From positions 3,782,001-3,846,000 of the forward strand of contig NZ_LS483250.1 of assembly GCF_900465055.1 (NCBI RefSeq): DNA of 64,000 nt, written 5' to 3'. This document shows positions 7,564 to 17,832 of this stretch, in pieces. Under the pieces are notes generated by a model. It searched no databases, had not been told where the DNA came from, and was given only the letters and a program-made list of their open reading frames with translations. Position numbers and translations under genes: made by a program. Every line of letters starts with the position of its first letter. The first letter of the stretch is position 1. Source of the stretch: Moritella yayanosii. Its GTDB lineage: Bacteria > Pseudomonadota > Gammaproteobacteria > Enterobacterales > Moritellaceae.

Positions 7564-8988
7564 ATGCGTATTTTACATCATGGTGCGGTTAATGGCGTGA
7601 CCGGCTCTTGTCATCAGCTGTATATGAATGACTATAATTCGGTATTAATTGACTGCGGTTTGTTTCAAGGCGCTGAAGCCGCGGGTAACAATAATAAAAA
7701 CCAACTCTCTATCGACTTCAATGTCCGCACCATTAAAGCCCTCATTGTTACTCACTGCCATATCGATCATGTCGGTCGCATTCCGTATTTATTAGCCGCA
7801 GGCTACACTGGTCCTATTTACGCGACAGAAGCCACTGCCGCACTGCTTCCCCTTGTTATTGAAGACGCCCTTAAAGTGGGTGTCACCCGTGATAAAAAGC
7901 TCATCCAAGCTTGCCTCGATGTACTCCAAAAACAGCTTATCTCGGTACCTTATCAAAAATGGCAAACAATTGCGGTACTGAACATCCCCAAAGAGGATAT
8001 AAAGCCGAATGAAGTCTGCTATCAACGCCAGAAGATCCGGTTTTGTCCTGCGGGACATATCCTTGGTTCCGCCTATGTCGAAATTGAACTTGCCACCGAC
8101 AAACCCATTAGCCGTCACCGTCTGGTATTTTCTGGTGATCTTGGCGCGTCTTACAGTCCGTTATTATCCTCACCCCGAGCACCATATCGCGCCGATACCT
8201 TAATCATCGAAAGCACTTACGGTGATAAACGGCACGAACATCGCAACCAACGTAGTAAAAAGTTACAAGCGGTGATCGAGCATGCAGTAAGCGATAATGG
8301 GGTGGTATTGATCCCAGCATTCAGTATTGGTCGTACTCAAGAGTTACTTTACGAGATAGAGCAGTTTATTTATGCTGCGCCAAAGAATAGTTTATGGAAA
8401 AACATTGAAATTATTGTCGATTCGCCGATGGCGGCCAATTTTACTGATAAATACCGGGATTTCAAAACGTTGTGGGATAAAGAAGCATTAGGCAAAATCA
8501 AGCAAGGTCGCCATCCGCTAGATTTTGAGCAACTTTACACCATCGACAGTCATCAAGACCATCTCTCTGTAGTTCAATATCTGTCTAAACGTAACAAACC
8601 CGCCATCGTCATCGCTGCCAGTGGCATGTGCAGTGGCGGTCGTATCGTTAATTACCTTACCCAGTTCTTACCCGATGCCAAAGCCGATGTGATTTTTGTC
8701 GGTTATCAAGCCCAAGGCACCCCAGGTCGTGCTATTCAACAATATGGCCCTAAGGGTGGGTATGTGGAATTGAACGGTAAACGCATCACCATTAATGCCG
8801 GTATTCATACCATTAGTGGTTATTCTGCTCATGCTGACCAACTGGATCTCATTAATTTTGTCAAACACATCACGCATAAACCACGCGAGATACGCATTGT
8901 GCATGGTGATGAAGCTGCGAAACAGGCGTTAGCGGAAAAGTTAGGGCAATTAGTGCCTGATGCGCGAATATTGCGACCAAGTAATTAA
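7564..8988 (+). CDS. Beta-CASP metallo-beta-lactamase-fold ribonuclease/hydrolase
   Basis: A 474-residue cytosolic metallo-hydrolase of the YSH1/CPSF-type beta-CASP group. The metallo-beta-lactamase domain shows THCHIDH (metal ligands H64, H66, D68, H69), AGHILGSA and FSGDLG. The beta-CASP part has IPAFSIGRTQE, ASGMCSGGR, and near the end SGYSAHADQ, all conserved in RNA-cleaving members. I start at the ATG at 7564, preceded by AAGGA eight bases earlier; the ATG at 7543 lacks a site. Bacterial relatives are often annotated as exonuclease-like or RNA-processing enzymes, but the substrate is usually unknown. It stands alone, after the MntA/HepT pair. Confidence 0.85.
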   Translation: MRILHHGAVNGVTGSCHQLYMNDYNSVLIDCGLFQGAEAAGNNNKNQLSIDFNVRTIKALIVTHCHIDHVGRIPYLLAAGYTGPIYATEATAALLPLVIEDALKVGVTRDKKLIQACLDVLQKQLISVPYQKWQTIAVLNIPKEDIKPNEVCYQRQKIRFCPAGHILGSAYVEIELATDKPISRHRLVFSGDLGASYSPLLSSPRAPYRADTLIIESTYGDKRHEHRNQRSKKLQAVIEHAVSDNGVVLIPAFSIGRTQELLYEIEQFIYAAPKNSLWKNIEIIVDSPMAANFTDKYRDFKTLWDKEALGKIKQGRHPLDFEQLYTIDSHQDHLSVVQYLSKRNKPAIVIAASGMCSGGRIVNYLTQFLPDAKADVIFVGYQAQGTPGRAIQQYGPKGGYVELNGKRITINAGIHTISGYSAHADQLDLINFVKHITHKPREIRIVHGDEAAKQALAEKLGQLVPDARILRPSN

Positions 8989-9109
8989 TTTGGAATTGAT
9001 TATGCAGTGTTTTGGGTTTGGAGAGCGGATGATAGTTGTGAAATAAACACAAAAATGGTAATTTCGTCGGCTATTCTGACAGAGAAAATGCTATTATTGT
9101 GGTTATGTT

Positions 9110-9990
9110 CCCTTTAGTTGTTGCTATACTTAAAAGTAAGTAACAATTAGAGGGTATGCTTATGCTCCAAGTTAACTTTCTCCATTTGCTTTCACTGCTC
9201 CCTGAGCTAACTGACAGCCAAATTGCTCATGTCGAAAAACGTCTTCAAGGTGATGATCCCAGCTCTCACATTATCAAAGAGCTAGAGCGCCGAATTGTCA
9301 TGAATCCAGAATGTCCCCATTGTCATAGCACATTGATAAATCGTCATGGCAAAGTGAATAATATGCAGCGCTATCGCTGCAAAAATTGTTTGAAAACATT
9401 TATGTCGACCACAGGTACACCACTTGCTCGTCTCCGATATAAAGAACAATGGGGTCATTATTTGAAATGTATGTTGGAAAGCAAGGTACTTCGAACAAGT
9501 GCAAAAGAGTGTGGTATTAACCTCAAAACAGCATTTCGCTGGCGACACCGATTTTTGATTCTGCCGAGTACCCTTAACGCCTGACACTAGGAGGTATAAT
9601 TGAAGCGGATGAAACGCTCTTTCCTTATTCTGAAAAAGGCGCTAAAAAACTAACGTGCAAACCCAGAAAACGAGATGTTAAGTCTTCAGCAACAGTTAAA
9701 AGGAACATAGCCTTTAGCATACGTTTATCTAGTGTGTACAGTTCACGCTTTACCCTATTTATTAAAATGCAGTGAATGACAATGTGGGCATTGGGGCGAA
9801 AGATCAAAAGTAGCTGAGTAATACTATTCAAATGGTATGTGAATGTTTTAGCTCTTATTTTTTTCACCTTCAAAAGGTTAACTACACTTATAAGTATAGC
9901 CAACATCTTGATGGAACTGAGCGATTGAAGTACATATGCCCAAAGGGCTAGTCATTCAAAAGATAGAAAAAGTGGTCGTTTACAATTTGG
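9110..9990 (+). mobile_element. Decayed IS1595-like insertion sequence
   Basis: The transposase relic at 9156-9776 is followed by more decayed sequence. A short frame near 9865-9950 reads HLQKVN, reminiscent of the late part of these transposases. I could not find convincing terminal inverted repeats or target duplications, so the limits given are approximate. The element lies next to the O-antigen ligase at the edge of the polysaccharide genes, where such elements often accumulate. Confidence 0.45.
9156..9776 (+). pseudogene. IS1595-family transposase, frameshifted
   Basis: The first 142 residues carry the N-terminal helix-turn-helix and zinc ribbon of IS1595-group transposases: CPHCHSTLINRHGK, then YRCKNC and the TFMSTTGTPLARLR segment, followed by KTAFRWRHRFL. 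The frame stops at 9584. One base shift later another frame gives LGGIIEADETLFPYSEKGAK (from about 9587), which is the expected continuation with the first catalytic Asp of the DDE core, and it runs to a stop at 9774-9776. The rest of the DDE domain is not recognisable. The gene is dead. Confidence 0.75.
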
Positions 9991-10020
9991 AGTTGAACCT
10001 TTTAATGCTTAAGGTCCAAC

Positions 10021-11280
10021 CTATGAATCGACTCTAGTTACTTTAGATACACATAATGTAATAAGAAAGAAATAGGTGAAACTAGCTGTTGTTGAGTTTA
10101 AGGCCGCTTCTGATAACCCTGCCACTAAATAACAGATAATGATTAACCCACCACTGAGTGCTGCTACCGGAGCTATTTTACGGTGTTTAAAAAATATGTA
10201 AGCAGGGATGAATAGTACTAATAATGTTGTGAATAAACCAGCTAACCCTCGAGTACCTAAAGCATCAAAATAGATGGAATGTAACTGATTCTTGCTATTT
10301 TCTTTCATAAAATTAGCAATTCTTTTTTCATTGACCAATTCAATTATTCTTTCGCTTGAACCACTTTTACCATAACCGAAAATAGGTTTTTCGCTTGCTA
10401 ATATTAATGCCGAATGCCACATCTCTAGTCTGATTTCACTTGATGTAGCTTTAATTTTAGAGACATTAGTTTCTGTTTCTGTTTCTGTTTCTGTTTCTGT
10501 TTCTGTTTCTGTTTTGTTAGCTATATATCTCATTGTATTTTGAGTTGAGTTTAAAGCACGCTCAAATAATCTACCCTGAGTTAATGCTGATGTAAGGATT
10601 GTGGAGCTAAATATTAAACACCATAAAATGATGATATTTTTTTTTGCTGATTTAAACGTATAACAAGAGAAAACAAACATTATGCAGAGAAGAGCAAGAA
10701 AAGCGCCTTTAGATTCGACCATGACGGTTGTAGCAACCGTTAGAGTGATAGCCAGATATATAAGTGTGCGTAATTTAATATTTTTGGTAAGGGTTTGCGG
10801 TAAAATAAATGCCGTAAAAGCCATGACCGCTATCATTAAAGAGTTGATCTTAAAGCCGGGTATGTCATTGCGAGTTAGACCTGTGACATAGATGTTTAAC
10901 ATTATAATAAAACGGAGGATAAGTGCTATAGCAAAAGCAGTATAAATAATATCTTGCTTTGGTTTATGTTTTATCATAAATGCTGCGATGATTATAAATG
11001 GTAGTCCTCTTGATGCTTTTATAAGAGCTGAAGTATTAGCAGGATCCTGAATCGAATTTATAGCATAAGGAATAATTAATAAAATAAAGGCTGCTGTTAA
11101 TAGTGTTAAATTTTTATGCCAAGTCAGTTGTTTATTTAATCCTGCAGCTATCGTAATTAGTAGTAAAACAACAGTGCCAATAATATAACCTTTGTCAAAA
11201 GACAAAAGGCATAACGCTAAAAGACAAACCCCAAGTGTGGATAAAATGGACCATTTTTGTTGTACTTGTATTATGTTCAT
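10021..11280 (-). CDS. O-antigen ligase / Wzy-type polymerase family membrane protein
   Basis: A 419-residue protein with about ten to eleven hydrophobic segments and the Wzy_C-type late region around FGYGKSGSS and the periplasmic loop with QLHSIYFDALGTRGLAG. This is the pattern of WaaL ligases, which join lipid-linked O-antigen to the lipid A core in the periplasm, and of related polymerases. HS in LHSIY followed by a G-x-x-G segment is typical of the WaaL loop. A run of Thr-Glu dipeptides lies just before this loop, encoded by a hexanucleotide repeat. It reads opposite to the pse operon, downstream of a glycosyltransferase. Ligase versus polymerase cannot be settled from sequence alone. Confidence 0.75.
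   Translation of the reverse strand: MNIIQVQQKWSILSTLGVCLLALCLLSFDKGYIIGTVVLLLITIAAGLNKQLTWHKNLTLLTAAFILLIIPYAINSIQDPANTSALIKASRGLPFIIIAAFMIKHKPKQDIIYTAFAIALILRFIIMLNIYVTGLTRNDIPGFKINSLMIAVMAFTAFILPQTLTKNIKLRTLIYLAITLTVATTVMVESKGAFLALLCIMFVFSCYTFKSAKKNIIILWCLIFSSTILTSALTQGRLFERALNSTQNTMRYIANKTETETETETETETETNVSKIKATSSEIRLEMWHSALILASEKPIFGYGKSGSSERIIELVNEKRIANFMKENSKNQLHSIYFDALGTRGLAGLFTTLLVLFIPAYIFFKHRKIAPVAALSGGLIIICYLVAGLSEAALNSTTASFTYFFLITLCVSKVTRVDS
10471..10512 (-). repeat. Hexanucleotide tandem repeat (TTCTGT)7 inside the ligase gene
   Basis: Seven uninterrupted copies of TTCTGT on the plus strand, which on the coding strand give alternating Thr and Glu codons. Because the unit is six bases, gain or loss of copies lengthens or shortens the Thr-Glu tract without breaking the frame. 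The tract sits in the predicted large periplasmic region preceding the conserved ligase loop. Confidence 0.9.
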
Positions 11281-11301
11281 TTGTAGTTATATGTCCGGTT
11301 A

Positions 11302-12147
11302 TTAAAGGTGTTTTATTTTTTTATACGGTTTTTTTAAAAAAACAGCCGTTCGAATAAAGCGTTGTGCCCATTTTCTATCACTTGAGCCAAAATTTAATAT
11401 ATTGTCTTGAGGTTGGTAAATATAGAGTACCTTATCGGTAAAGTACGCTCTTTCACCTGCCATTTCTAACATGGGTAAGGTGAATGTTTTATCATCACAT
11501 CGACGGACAAAGCGTTGATCACTCGTAACGATATCGCGATGATTAATGTTTTTTAAGTTGAACCAAGAAAAAACCTTTCCGCGTACTAATAAATTATTCA
11601 ATACACTTTTGAATTCACTTGCAGTGATCGTTAGATCATTAATATCGATTTTAGTCCACAATGCATGTTTAAATGTTTTTAAATGTGAAGCGCGCCATTT
11701 TACTTTTCGATGCAAGCTGAATTTAGCAATCAGTGGGTGATAAGCGCAACATAATTGATGTTTCTGACTAATATCAGTACCGTAACTGCCATAAGTCATC
11801 CAGCAGTTATTGGCGCGGTAGGTTTCTGCTAAATAAGTTAATACATTTTCATCGGCAAGGCAGTCATCACCATCAACCAGCACAATAATATCTTCAGGAT
11901 CCGGGGCAGCGTATTTGATTGATGTGTAAATATTACCCATTGAAAACAATTTTTCGGTATGCTTGATTAGGTGAAATCGAGGGTCATATTGGATGTTTTC
12001 GGTTATCACTTCACAGCTGTTATCGGTAGACATGTCGTCACCAAAATAAACCTCAAAATTGCTGTAGGTTTGTTTTTTCAACATGTCAATGTTGTGCTTA
12101 AGTTGCTCGCTCATGTTATACACGGCGCTAATGATGATAAATTTCAT
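11302..12147 (-). CDS. Family 2 glycosyltransferase
   Basis: A 281-residue GT-A enzyme: start KFIIISAVYNMSEQLKHNI, nucleotide-binding GDDMSTDNS, and the metal-binding VDGDDCLADE at about residue 90. The size and the presence of a single catalytic domain fit a transferase acting on a lipid-linked surface glycan. AGGGAA lies just before the ATG. It shares direction with the O-antigen ligase 21 bases downstream and is probably co-transcribed with it. The sugar added is unknown. Confidence 0.82.
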   Translation of the reverse strand: MKFIIISAVYNMSEQLKHNIDMLKKQTYSNFEVYFGDDMSTDNSCEVITENIQYDPRFHLIKHTEKLFSMGNIYTSIKYAAPDPEDIIVLVDGDDCLADENVLTYLAETYRANNCWMTYGSYGTDISQKHQLCCAYHPLIAKFSLHRKVKWRASHLKTFKHALWTKIDINDLTITASEFKSVLNNLLVRGKVFSWFNLKNINHRDIVTSDQRFVRRCDDKTFTLPMLEMAGERAYFTDKVLYIYQPQDNILNFGSSDRKWAQRFIRTAVFLKKPYKKIKHL

Positions 12148-12447
12148 TTATTCCCTAAAGATCGTATTTTTGTTTTTAATGGTAAACAGCTACAGCTTGT
12201 AAGCTGAGCATTATCCTTAATCAGATGGATTAATTCAATAGATAGAAAATTAATGTCTGAAATCTACGTTAGGAATGATTATAAGCGTATGATTAAGTGT
12301 TTTTCATACACATTTTACGAATTGTTAAATACAAGGATACTGTTAGCTCACAATTTTATCGCTAGCAATAACGAACAAAGTAAAATTGATGTTATATGAT
12401 GCAACCGTTCGTTATAATGAGGCCACCCTCATTAATATGTAAATAAG
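12148..12447. promoter_or_regulatory. Divergent intergenic region with an inverted repeat and -10-like box before the pse operon
   Basis: This 300-base gap separates the leftward ligase/glycosyltransferase genes from the rightward pseudaminic-acid operon. It contains a perfect nine-base inverted repeat ATAACGAAC (12368-12376) / GTTCGTTAT (12407-12415), with a TATAAT box at 12413-12418 overlapping the right arm. That overlap would fit repression of the operon promoter. No good -35 at 17 bases is visible (TTGATG at 12386-12391 leaves a 21-base spacer), so the promoter call is tentative. Confidence 0.4.
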
Positions 12448-13287
12448 ATGCTTGAATTACAACGTGATACGAGATTCATTGTCGATGATATTTTAGTTCA
12501 ATACCATATCGCCTCTGTTGATAAACCACTGATGATCACATTTTCACCTGCTGGTTATGTGTTAACAACGGCAGAAGCAGAAGCTGGGACCTCTGCATGG
12601 GGGTTTGAATTTTTCAAGAAAATGGGTGTTAATGTCATTTCATTTGCGCCAATAAAAAATAAACACTGGTTTATTTCAGCTGCCTTACAAAATTATTTAA
12701 CACAATTGAGCCCTCACTTGACTGTATTTCCGGAGCGACTTGGTTATGGTGCGAGCATGGGGGCATTTGCGCATAGTTTGTATTATTCGCAATTGCAGTT
12801 AGATCGACTGTTGCTTATAACGCCGCTGACTCCGCCAAAGAATTTAATGATACCGACAGCGTTTGATTATTGTGCGCAATGCCAAGGTGATATTACGCTG
12901 ATATTTGATCCCTTATGCCCAGAAGATAAATCTCATGCTTTACGTTATCCATCACATACTAAGTATTTAAAACTGTATGGTGTTGGCCATCAGGTTATTG
13001 AGACAATTAGTAAAATTGGTTATTTAAAGTCACTTGTGATGGCATTTATTGCGAATGATATTAACCATGCTGAATTTAATAAAGCGATGCGGGGACGACG
13101 TAGTGTAGAACGTTATTATAGTTATATGGCGCGTAACCCGACTCAAAAGTTGACTCCTAGCCGTCTTAACATTATAAGACGTCATTTGCTGAGGTGGCAC
13201 TTCGCGCATCCGACATATTTCATCCAAAAATTGACAACGAAGTGGCGTAAGAGCATCAGAAAACGATTAAACAAGCTTTCTAAGTAA
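12448..13287 (+). CDS. Alpha/beta-hydrolase-like protein leading the pse operon
   Basis: A 279-residue protein I cannot place in a named family. It has a nucleophile-elbow motif GYGASMGA (G-x-S-x-G) at about residue 110, preceded by a strand LTVFPERL, and a possible late His in GVGHQV, consistent with an alpha/beta-hydrolase fold. The C-terminal 50 residues are strongly basic (many Lys/Arg) and might contact nucleic acid, membrane or glycan. There is no signal peptide, so it is probably cytosolic. It ends nine bases before pseB and is surely co-transcribed. A role in modifying (esterifying or de-esterifying) or transferring pseudaminic acid is possible but unproved. Confidence 0.65.
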   Translation: MLELQRDTRFIVDDILVQYHIASVDKPLMITFSPAGYVLTTAEAEAGTSAWGFEFFKKMGVNVISFAPIKNKHWFISAALQNYLTQLSPHLTVFPERLGYGASMGAFAHSLYYSQLQLDRLLLITPLTPPKNLMIPTAFDYCAQCQGDITLIFDPLCPEDKSHALRYPSHTKYLKLYGVGHQVIETISKIGYLKSLVMAFIANDINHAEFNKAMRGRRSVERYYSYMARNPTQKLTPSRLNIIRRHLLRWHFAHPTYFIQKLTTKWRKSIRKRLNKLSK

Positions 13288-14298
<1,011 letters not shown>

Positions 14299-14304
14299 CT
14301 AGTC

Positions 14305-15489
14305 ATGATCCCGTATGGTAAGCAAGATATTAACCAGCAAGATATTGATGCTGTCATTGCAGTATTGCAATCAGATTTTCTCACTCAAGGTCCGCAAGTA
14401 CCGTTATTTGAACAAGCCTTGATAGATCATTCTGGCGCTGTGTATGCGGTGGCTTGTAACAGCGCCACCTCCGCCTTACATCTGGCTTGTTTAGCGTTAG
14501 AGTTAGGGGCGGGCGATTGGTTATGGACCACGCCGATTACCTTTGTGGCCTCGGCGAATTGTGGCTTATATTGTGGTGCTCAAGTCGATTTTGTCGATAT
14601 TGACCCCGTTACTTATAATCTTTGCCCCAAGGCGCTGGAACAAAAACTTATTATCGCAAAGGCAGAAGGTAAATTACCAAAAGTGGTGATCCCTGTGCAC
14701 TTGTGTGGCCAATCTTGTGATATGGCGGCTATCCACACGTTATCATTGCAATTTGGTTTTAAAATCATTGAAGACGCCGCGCATGCGATTGGTGGTGAAT
14801 ATCAAGGCAAGCCGATAGGTTGTGGTGATTACAGCGATATCACTATATTTAGTTTTCATCCGGTGAAAATTGTGACCACAGCAGAAGGTGGCGCGGCATT
14901 AACCAACCAACAAGCGTTAGCAGATAAGATGGTGTTATTACGCAGCCATGGTATTACTCGCGATAAAAGCTTGATGACGCTGATCACTGGACTGCCAATT
15001 GCAGCGCAGGGTGATTGGTATTATCAACAGATAGAACTGGGCTTTAATTATCGGATGACGGAGTTACAAGCGGCATTAGGGGTGAGCCAAATGCAGCGAT
15101 TGACGCAGTTTGTAAGTGAACGCCAGCGCCTTGCCTTACGTTATAACCAGTTATTAGCCGATTTACCGTTAACCTTGCCTAAGCAACTTAAACAGACTAA
15201 TTCGGCTTGGCATTTGTATGTGGTCGGGCTGCAGTTAGATAATACGACGTTATCTCAACAACAGGTATTCAAGCAATTACGTGAACTGGGTATTGGTGTT
15301 AACGTGCACTACATCCCAGTACATACTCAGCCTTATTATCAGGCGATGGGCTTTGTCGTTGGTGACTTTCCTGCAGCGGAGCATTATTATCAACAGGCAC
15401 TTTCATTACCACTGTTTCATGGCATGACGCATACGCAGCAAGATGAAGTGGTGACTGCACTTCGCATAGCCTTACTTATCGATGGTTAA
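14305..15489 (+). CDS. pseC: UDP-4-amino-4,6-dideoxy-L-AltNAc transaminase, pseudaminic acid step 2
   Basis: A PLP-dependent DegT/DnrJ/EryC1/StrS-type sugar aminotransferase of 394 residues that aminates the PseB product. Visible family features are ACNSATSALHLA (cofactor phosphate loop), EDAAHAIGGEY (PLP-ring Asp), SFHPVKIVTTAEGG with the Schiff-base lysine, and the substrate region GFNYRMTELQAALG. It starts six bases after pseB. Confidence 0.93.
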   Translation: MIPYGKQDINQQDIDAVIAVLQSDFLTQGPQVPLFEQALIDHSGAVYAVACNSATSALHLACLALELGAGDWLWTTPITFVASANCGLYCGAQVDFVDIDPVTYNLCPKALEQKLIIAKAEGKLPKVVIPVHLCGQSCDMAAIHTLSLQFGFKIIEDAAHAIGGEYQGKPIGCGDYSDITIFSFHPVKIVTTAEGGAALTNQQALADKMVLLRSHGITRDKSLMTLITGLPIAAQGDWYYQQIELGFNYRMTELQAALGVSQMQRLTQFVSERQRLALRYNQLLADLPLTLPKQLKQTNSAWHLYVVGLQLDNTTLSQQQVFKQLRELGIGVNVHYIPVHTQPYYQAMGFVVGDFPAAEHYYQQALSLPLFHGMTHTQQDEVVTALRIALLIDG

Positions 15490-15498
15490 ACAATTCAT

Positions 15499-16185
15499 AT
15501 GAAAATAGCGATCATTCCTGCCCGCGGTGGCAGTAAACGTATTCCGGGTAAAAATATCAAGTTATTTCATGGCAAGCCCATGATCGCTTATTCAATTGAA
15601 GCGGCGCAAAAATCGGGCTGCTTTGATAATATAATCGTGTCGACAGATGATCAAGAAATCGCCGATATCGCTAGACAATATGGCGCTGAAGTGCCGTTTA
15701 TCCGTCCAGCTAAGATTGCCGATGACCATGCAACAACCATGGATGTCATGCAACATGCGATAGGCTGGTGTGAGTCGCAAAGTATGACCGTCGATTTACT
15801 TTGTTGTATTTATGCCACTGCGCCGTTTATATCATCGGATGATTTAGCGAAGGGATTAGCGCTTATATCAACAGGTGATATTGATTATGCCTTTAGCGCA
15901 ACGACCTTTGCTTTTCCTATTCAGCGAGCTATTTCATTAAACGACAATGGCAGTGTACAAATGTTGCAGCCAGAGCATGTAAATACCCGTTCGCAAGACT
16001 TACCAGAAGCGTTTCACGATGCTGGTCAATTCTATTGGGGTAAAGTCTCGGCATTTAAAGCCGGGAAACCGTTTTTCTCACTTTGTTCAAAAGCTATCTT
16101 AATTCCGCGTAAAAGGGTGCAAGATGTGGATACCTTGGAAGATTGGGAATTTGCCGAAGCCTTATATGCGGTCATGAAGGTTTAA
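15499..16185 (+). CDS. pseF: Pseudaminic acid cytidylyltransferase
   Basis: A 228-residue CMP-nonulosonate synthetase which activates pseudaminic acid with CTP for transfer. The N-terminal IIPARGGSKRIPGKNIK loop is the CTP-binding signature of the NeuA/PseF family; LLCCIYATAPF and the late DVDTLEDWEFAE are typical of PseF. It lies in the order pseB-C-F, with a short gap to the following pseG-H gene, so the operon is tightly packed. Confidence 0.93.
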   Translation: MKIAIIPARGGSKRIPGKNIKLFHGKPMIAYSIEAAQKSGCFDNIIVSTDDQEIADIARQYGAEVPFIRPAKIADDHATTMDVMQHAIGWCESQSMTVDLLCCIYATAPFISSDDLAKGLALISTGDIDYAFSATTFAFPIQRAISLNDNGSVQMLQPEHVNTRSQDLPEAFHDAGQFYWGKVSAFKAGKPFFSLCSKAILIPRKRVQDVDTLEDWEFAEALYAVMKV

Positions 16186-16186
16186 G

Positions 16187-17791
16187 GTGAATATAGTCAT
16201 TCGCACCGATGCGTCGGTGCATATCGGCAGTGGTCATGTGATGCGTTGCTTGGTATTAGCACAAGGGTTAATAACGCAAGGTCATCGAGTGAGTTTTGTT
16301 TGTCGTCCGCAAACGGGCGATTTAGTTGCTGTCATTGAAAATAAAGGTTTCTGCGTGTATAAATTAGCGCCACCAACAACTGCACTGGTTCCGACGACTA
16401 GCGCCGATTATGTGGCCTGGTTACAAGTGCCTTGGCAACAAGATGCGGCCAACTTGTTCACGCTGGTGGCTGCAGCAGATCTGGTTATCGTCGATCATTA
16501 TGCGTTGAATGCAAACTGGCAACAGCGTATACAGCAAGCATTACATTGTAAGATCATGGTCATTGATGATTTAGTGCGTAGTCACCATGCCGATCTGATC
16601 TTAGATCAGACTTTGTTGCGCCGCAGTGATGAATATCAATCTCAATATCAACCAAGTCATGATGAAACTAAGGTATTAACTGGCTGTGAGTTCGCATTAT
16701 TAAACCCGCAGTTTAGCTATTATCGTCAGCAAGTATTAACAGACCATAAACTATCCATCAGGCCTAAATTATTATTAAGCATGGGCGGCATAGATCAACC
16801 TAACGCCACCTTGCAGGTTTTAACGGCGCTTGCTGCAATGCCTGTGTTAGCACGACCTTTGGTTACTGTGTTATTAGGGCTGCGTGCACCGCATTATCAA
16901 CAAGTCGTTAGTTTTTGTTTGCAGCATAATGATTGGATCACCCAGTTAGACTTTGTCGATAACATGGCTGAATTAATGGTGCAACAGCAAGTGGCTATTG
17001 GCGCGCCAGGCACTACCGCTTGGGAGCGCGCATGTTTGGGGTTACCGAGTATTATCATTCCACTGGCAGAAAATCAGCTGACCATCAGTCGTAACCTAGT
17101 TGCTGTGGACGCGGCATACAAAGTTGAACTCGACGATATTTCTGAAAAGTTGATATTAACCTATCAGCGATTATTGCAGAATTGGTCAGCGTTGAGACAG
17201 AATAACCTTAAGTTATGTGATGGACTGGGATTGAACCGAGTATTACAGGCGATTGCAGGTTTAGACGGCTCTGAGCATGTTGATAATTCGAGACATATCG
17301 ATAACACGGGATGTTTACAGTTTCGTCGTGCTGATTTGACAGATATTAAGCTTGTATATGCTTGGCAATGTCATCCGAACACGCGGCAATATGCGTTAAA
17401 TAAACAAGTGCCGAGTTGGTCTGAACATCAACGCTGGATGGTGAATAAGCTCAGTCAGCAGCAAGATTATGTTTATATTATTACCATACCAGATACATCT
17501 TTTACATTTTCTGCATCAAGTGATAAGCAGGTTCGCCATGGTATCAGCGTTGGTGTGGTGCGTTTAGATAGCATGAATACAGCTGAATACTTGCTGTCTA
17601 TTTTTATTGACCCTGCTTATTATGGTCAGGGAATTGCCAAGCTAGCACTTGCATACTTAGATGCGCTGCATCCGCATGTTACTATTCATGCTAAAGTGTT
17701 AATGGCTAATACCGCTTCACAGCGGCTGTTCACTCAGTCTCGTTTCCAACGCTTGACAGTAGAAACCTTTATCCGCTATCCACAGGCTTAA
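16187..17791 (+). CDS. pseG: PseG-PseH fusion: UDP-sugar hydrolase plus N-acetyltransferase
   Basis: A 534-residue two-domain protein. Residues 1 to about 350 are PseG, a GT-B-like hydrolase that removes UDP from UDP-2,4-diacetamido-altropyranose: RTDASVHIGSGHVMRCL at the start (the family's catalytic His region), LSMGGIDQPN, and GAPGTTAWERACLGLPS. From about residue 375 a GNAT domain follows (LQFRRADLTDIKLVYAWQ, then SIFIDPAYYGQGIAKLAL with the acetyl-CoA loop), corresponding to PseH, which acetylates the 4-amino group. PseG and PseH are often separate genes. The start is a GTG one base after pseF's stop, with AAGG nearby. Residues about 350-375 form a linker. Confidence 0.9.
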   Translation: MNIVIRTDASVHIGSGHVMRCLVLAQGLITQGHRVSFVCRPQTGDLVAVIENKGFCVYKLAPPTTALVPTTSADYVAWLQVPWQQDAANLFTLVAAADLVIVDHYALNANWQQRIQQALHCKIMVIDDLVRSHHADLILDQTLLRRSDEYQSQYQPSHDETKVLTGCEFALLNPQFSYYRQQVLTDHKLSIRPKLLLSMGGIDQPNATLQVLTALAAMPVLARPLVTVLLGLRAPHYQQVVSFCLQHNDWITQLDFVDNMAELMVQQQVAIGAPGTTAWERACLGLPSIIIPLAENQLTISRNLVAVDAAYKVELDDISEKLILTYQRLLQNWSALRQNNLKLCDGLGLNRVLQAIAGLDGSEHVDNSRHIDNTGCLQFRRADLTDIKLVYAWQCHPNTRQYALNKQVPSWSEHQRWMVNKLSQQQDYVYIITIPDTSFTFSASSDKQVRHGISVGVVRLDSMNTAEYLLSIFIDPAYYGQGIAKLALAYLDALHPHVTIHAKVLMANTASQRLFTQSRFQRLTVETFIRYPQA

Positions 17792-17832
17792 ATAGCTATG
17801 TCTCCCTTTATCGAAGAGTATTCATTAACACT

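Noticed and set aside
9625-9906. 93-codon frame on the minus strand
   Set aside because: It is antisense to the decayed transposase and shows no protein family features.
10471-10512. On/off phase-variation repeat
   Set aside because: The unit is six bases, so copy changes keep the frame; it can alter length but not switch the gene off.
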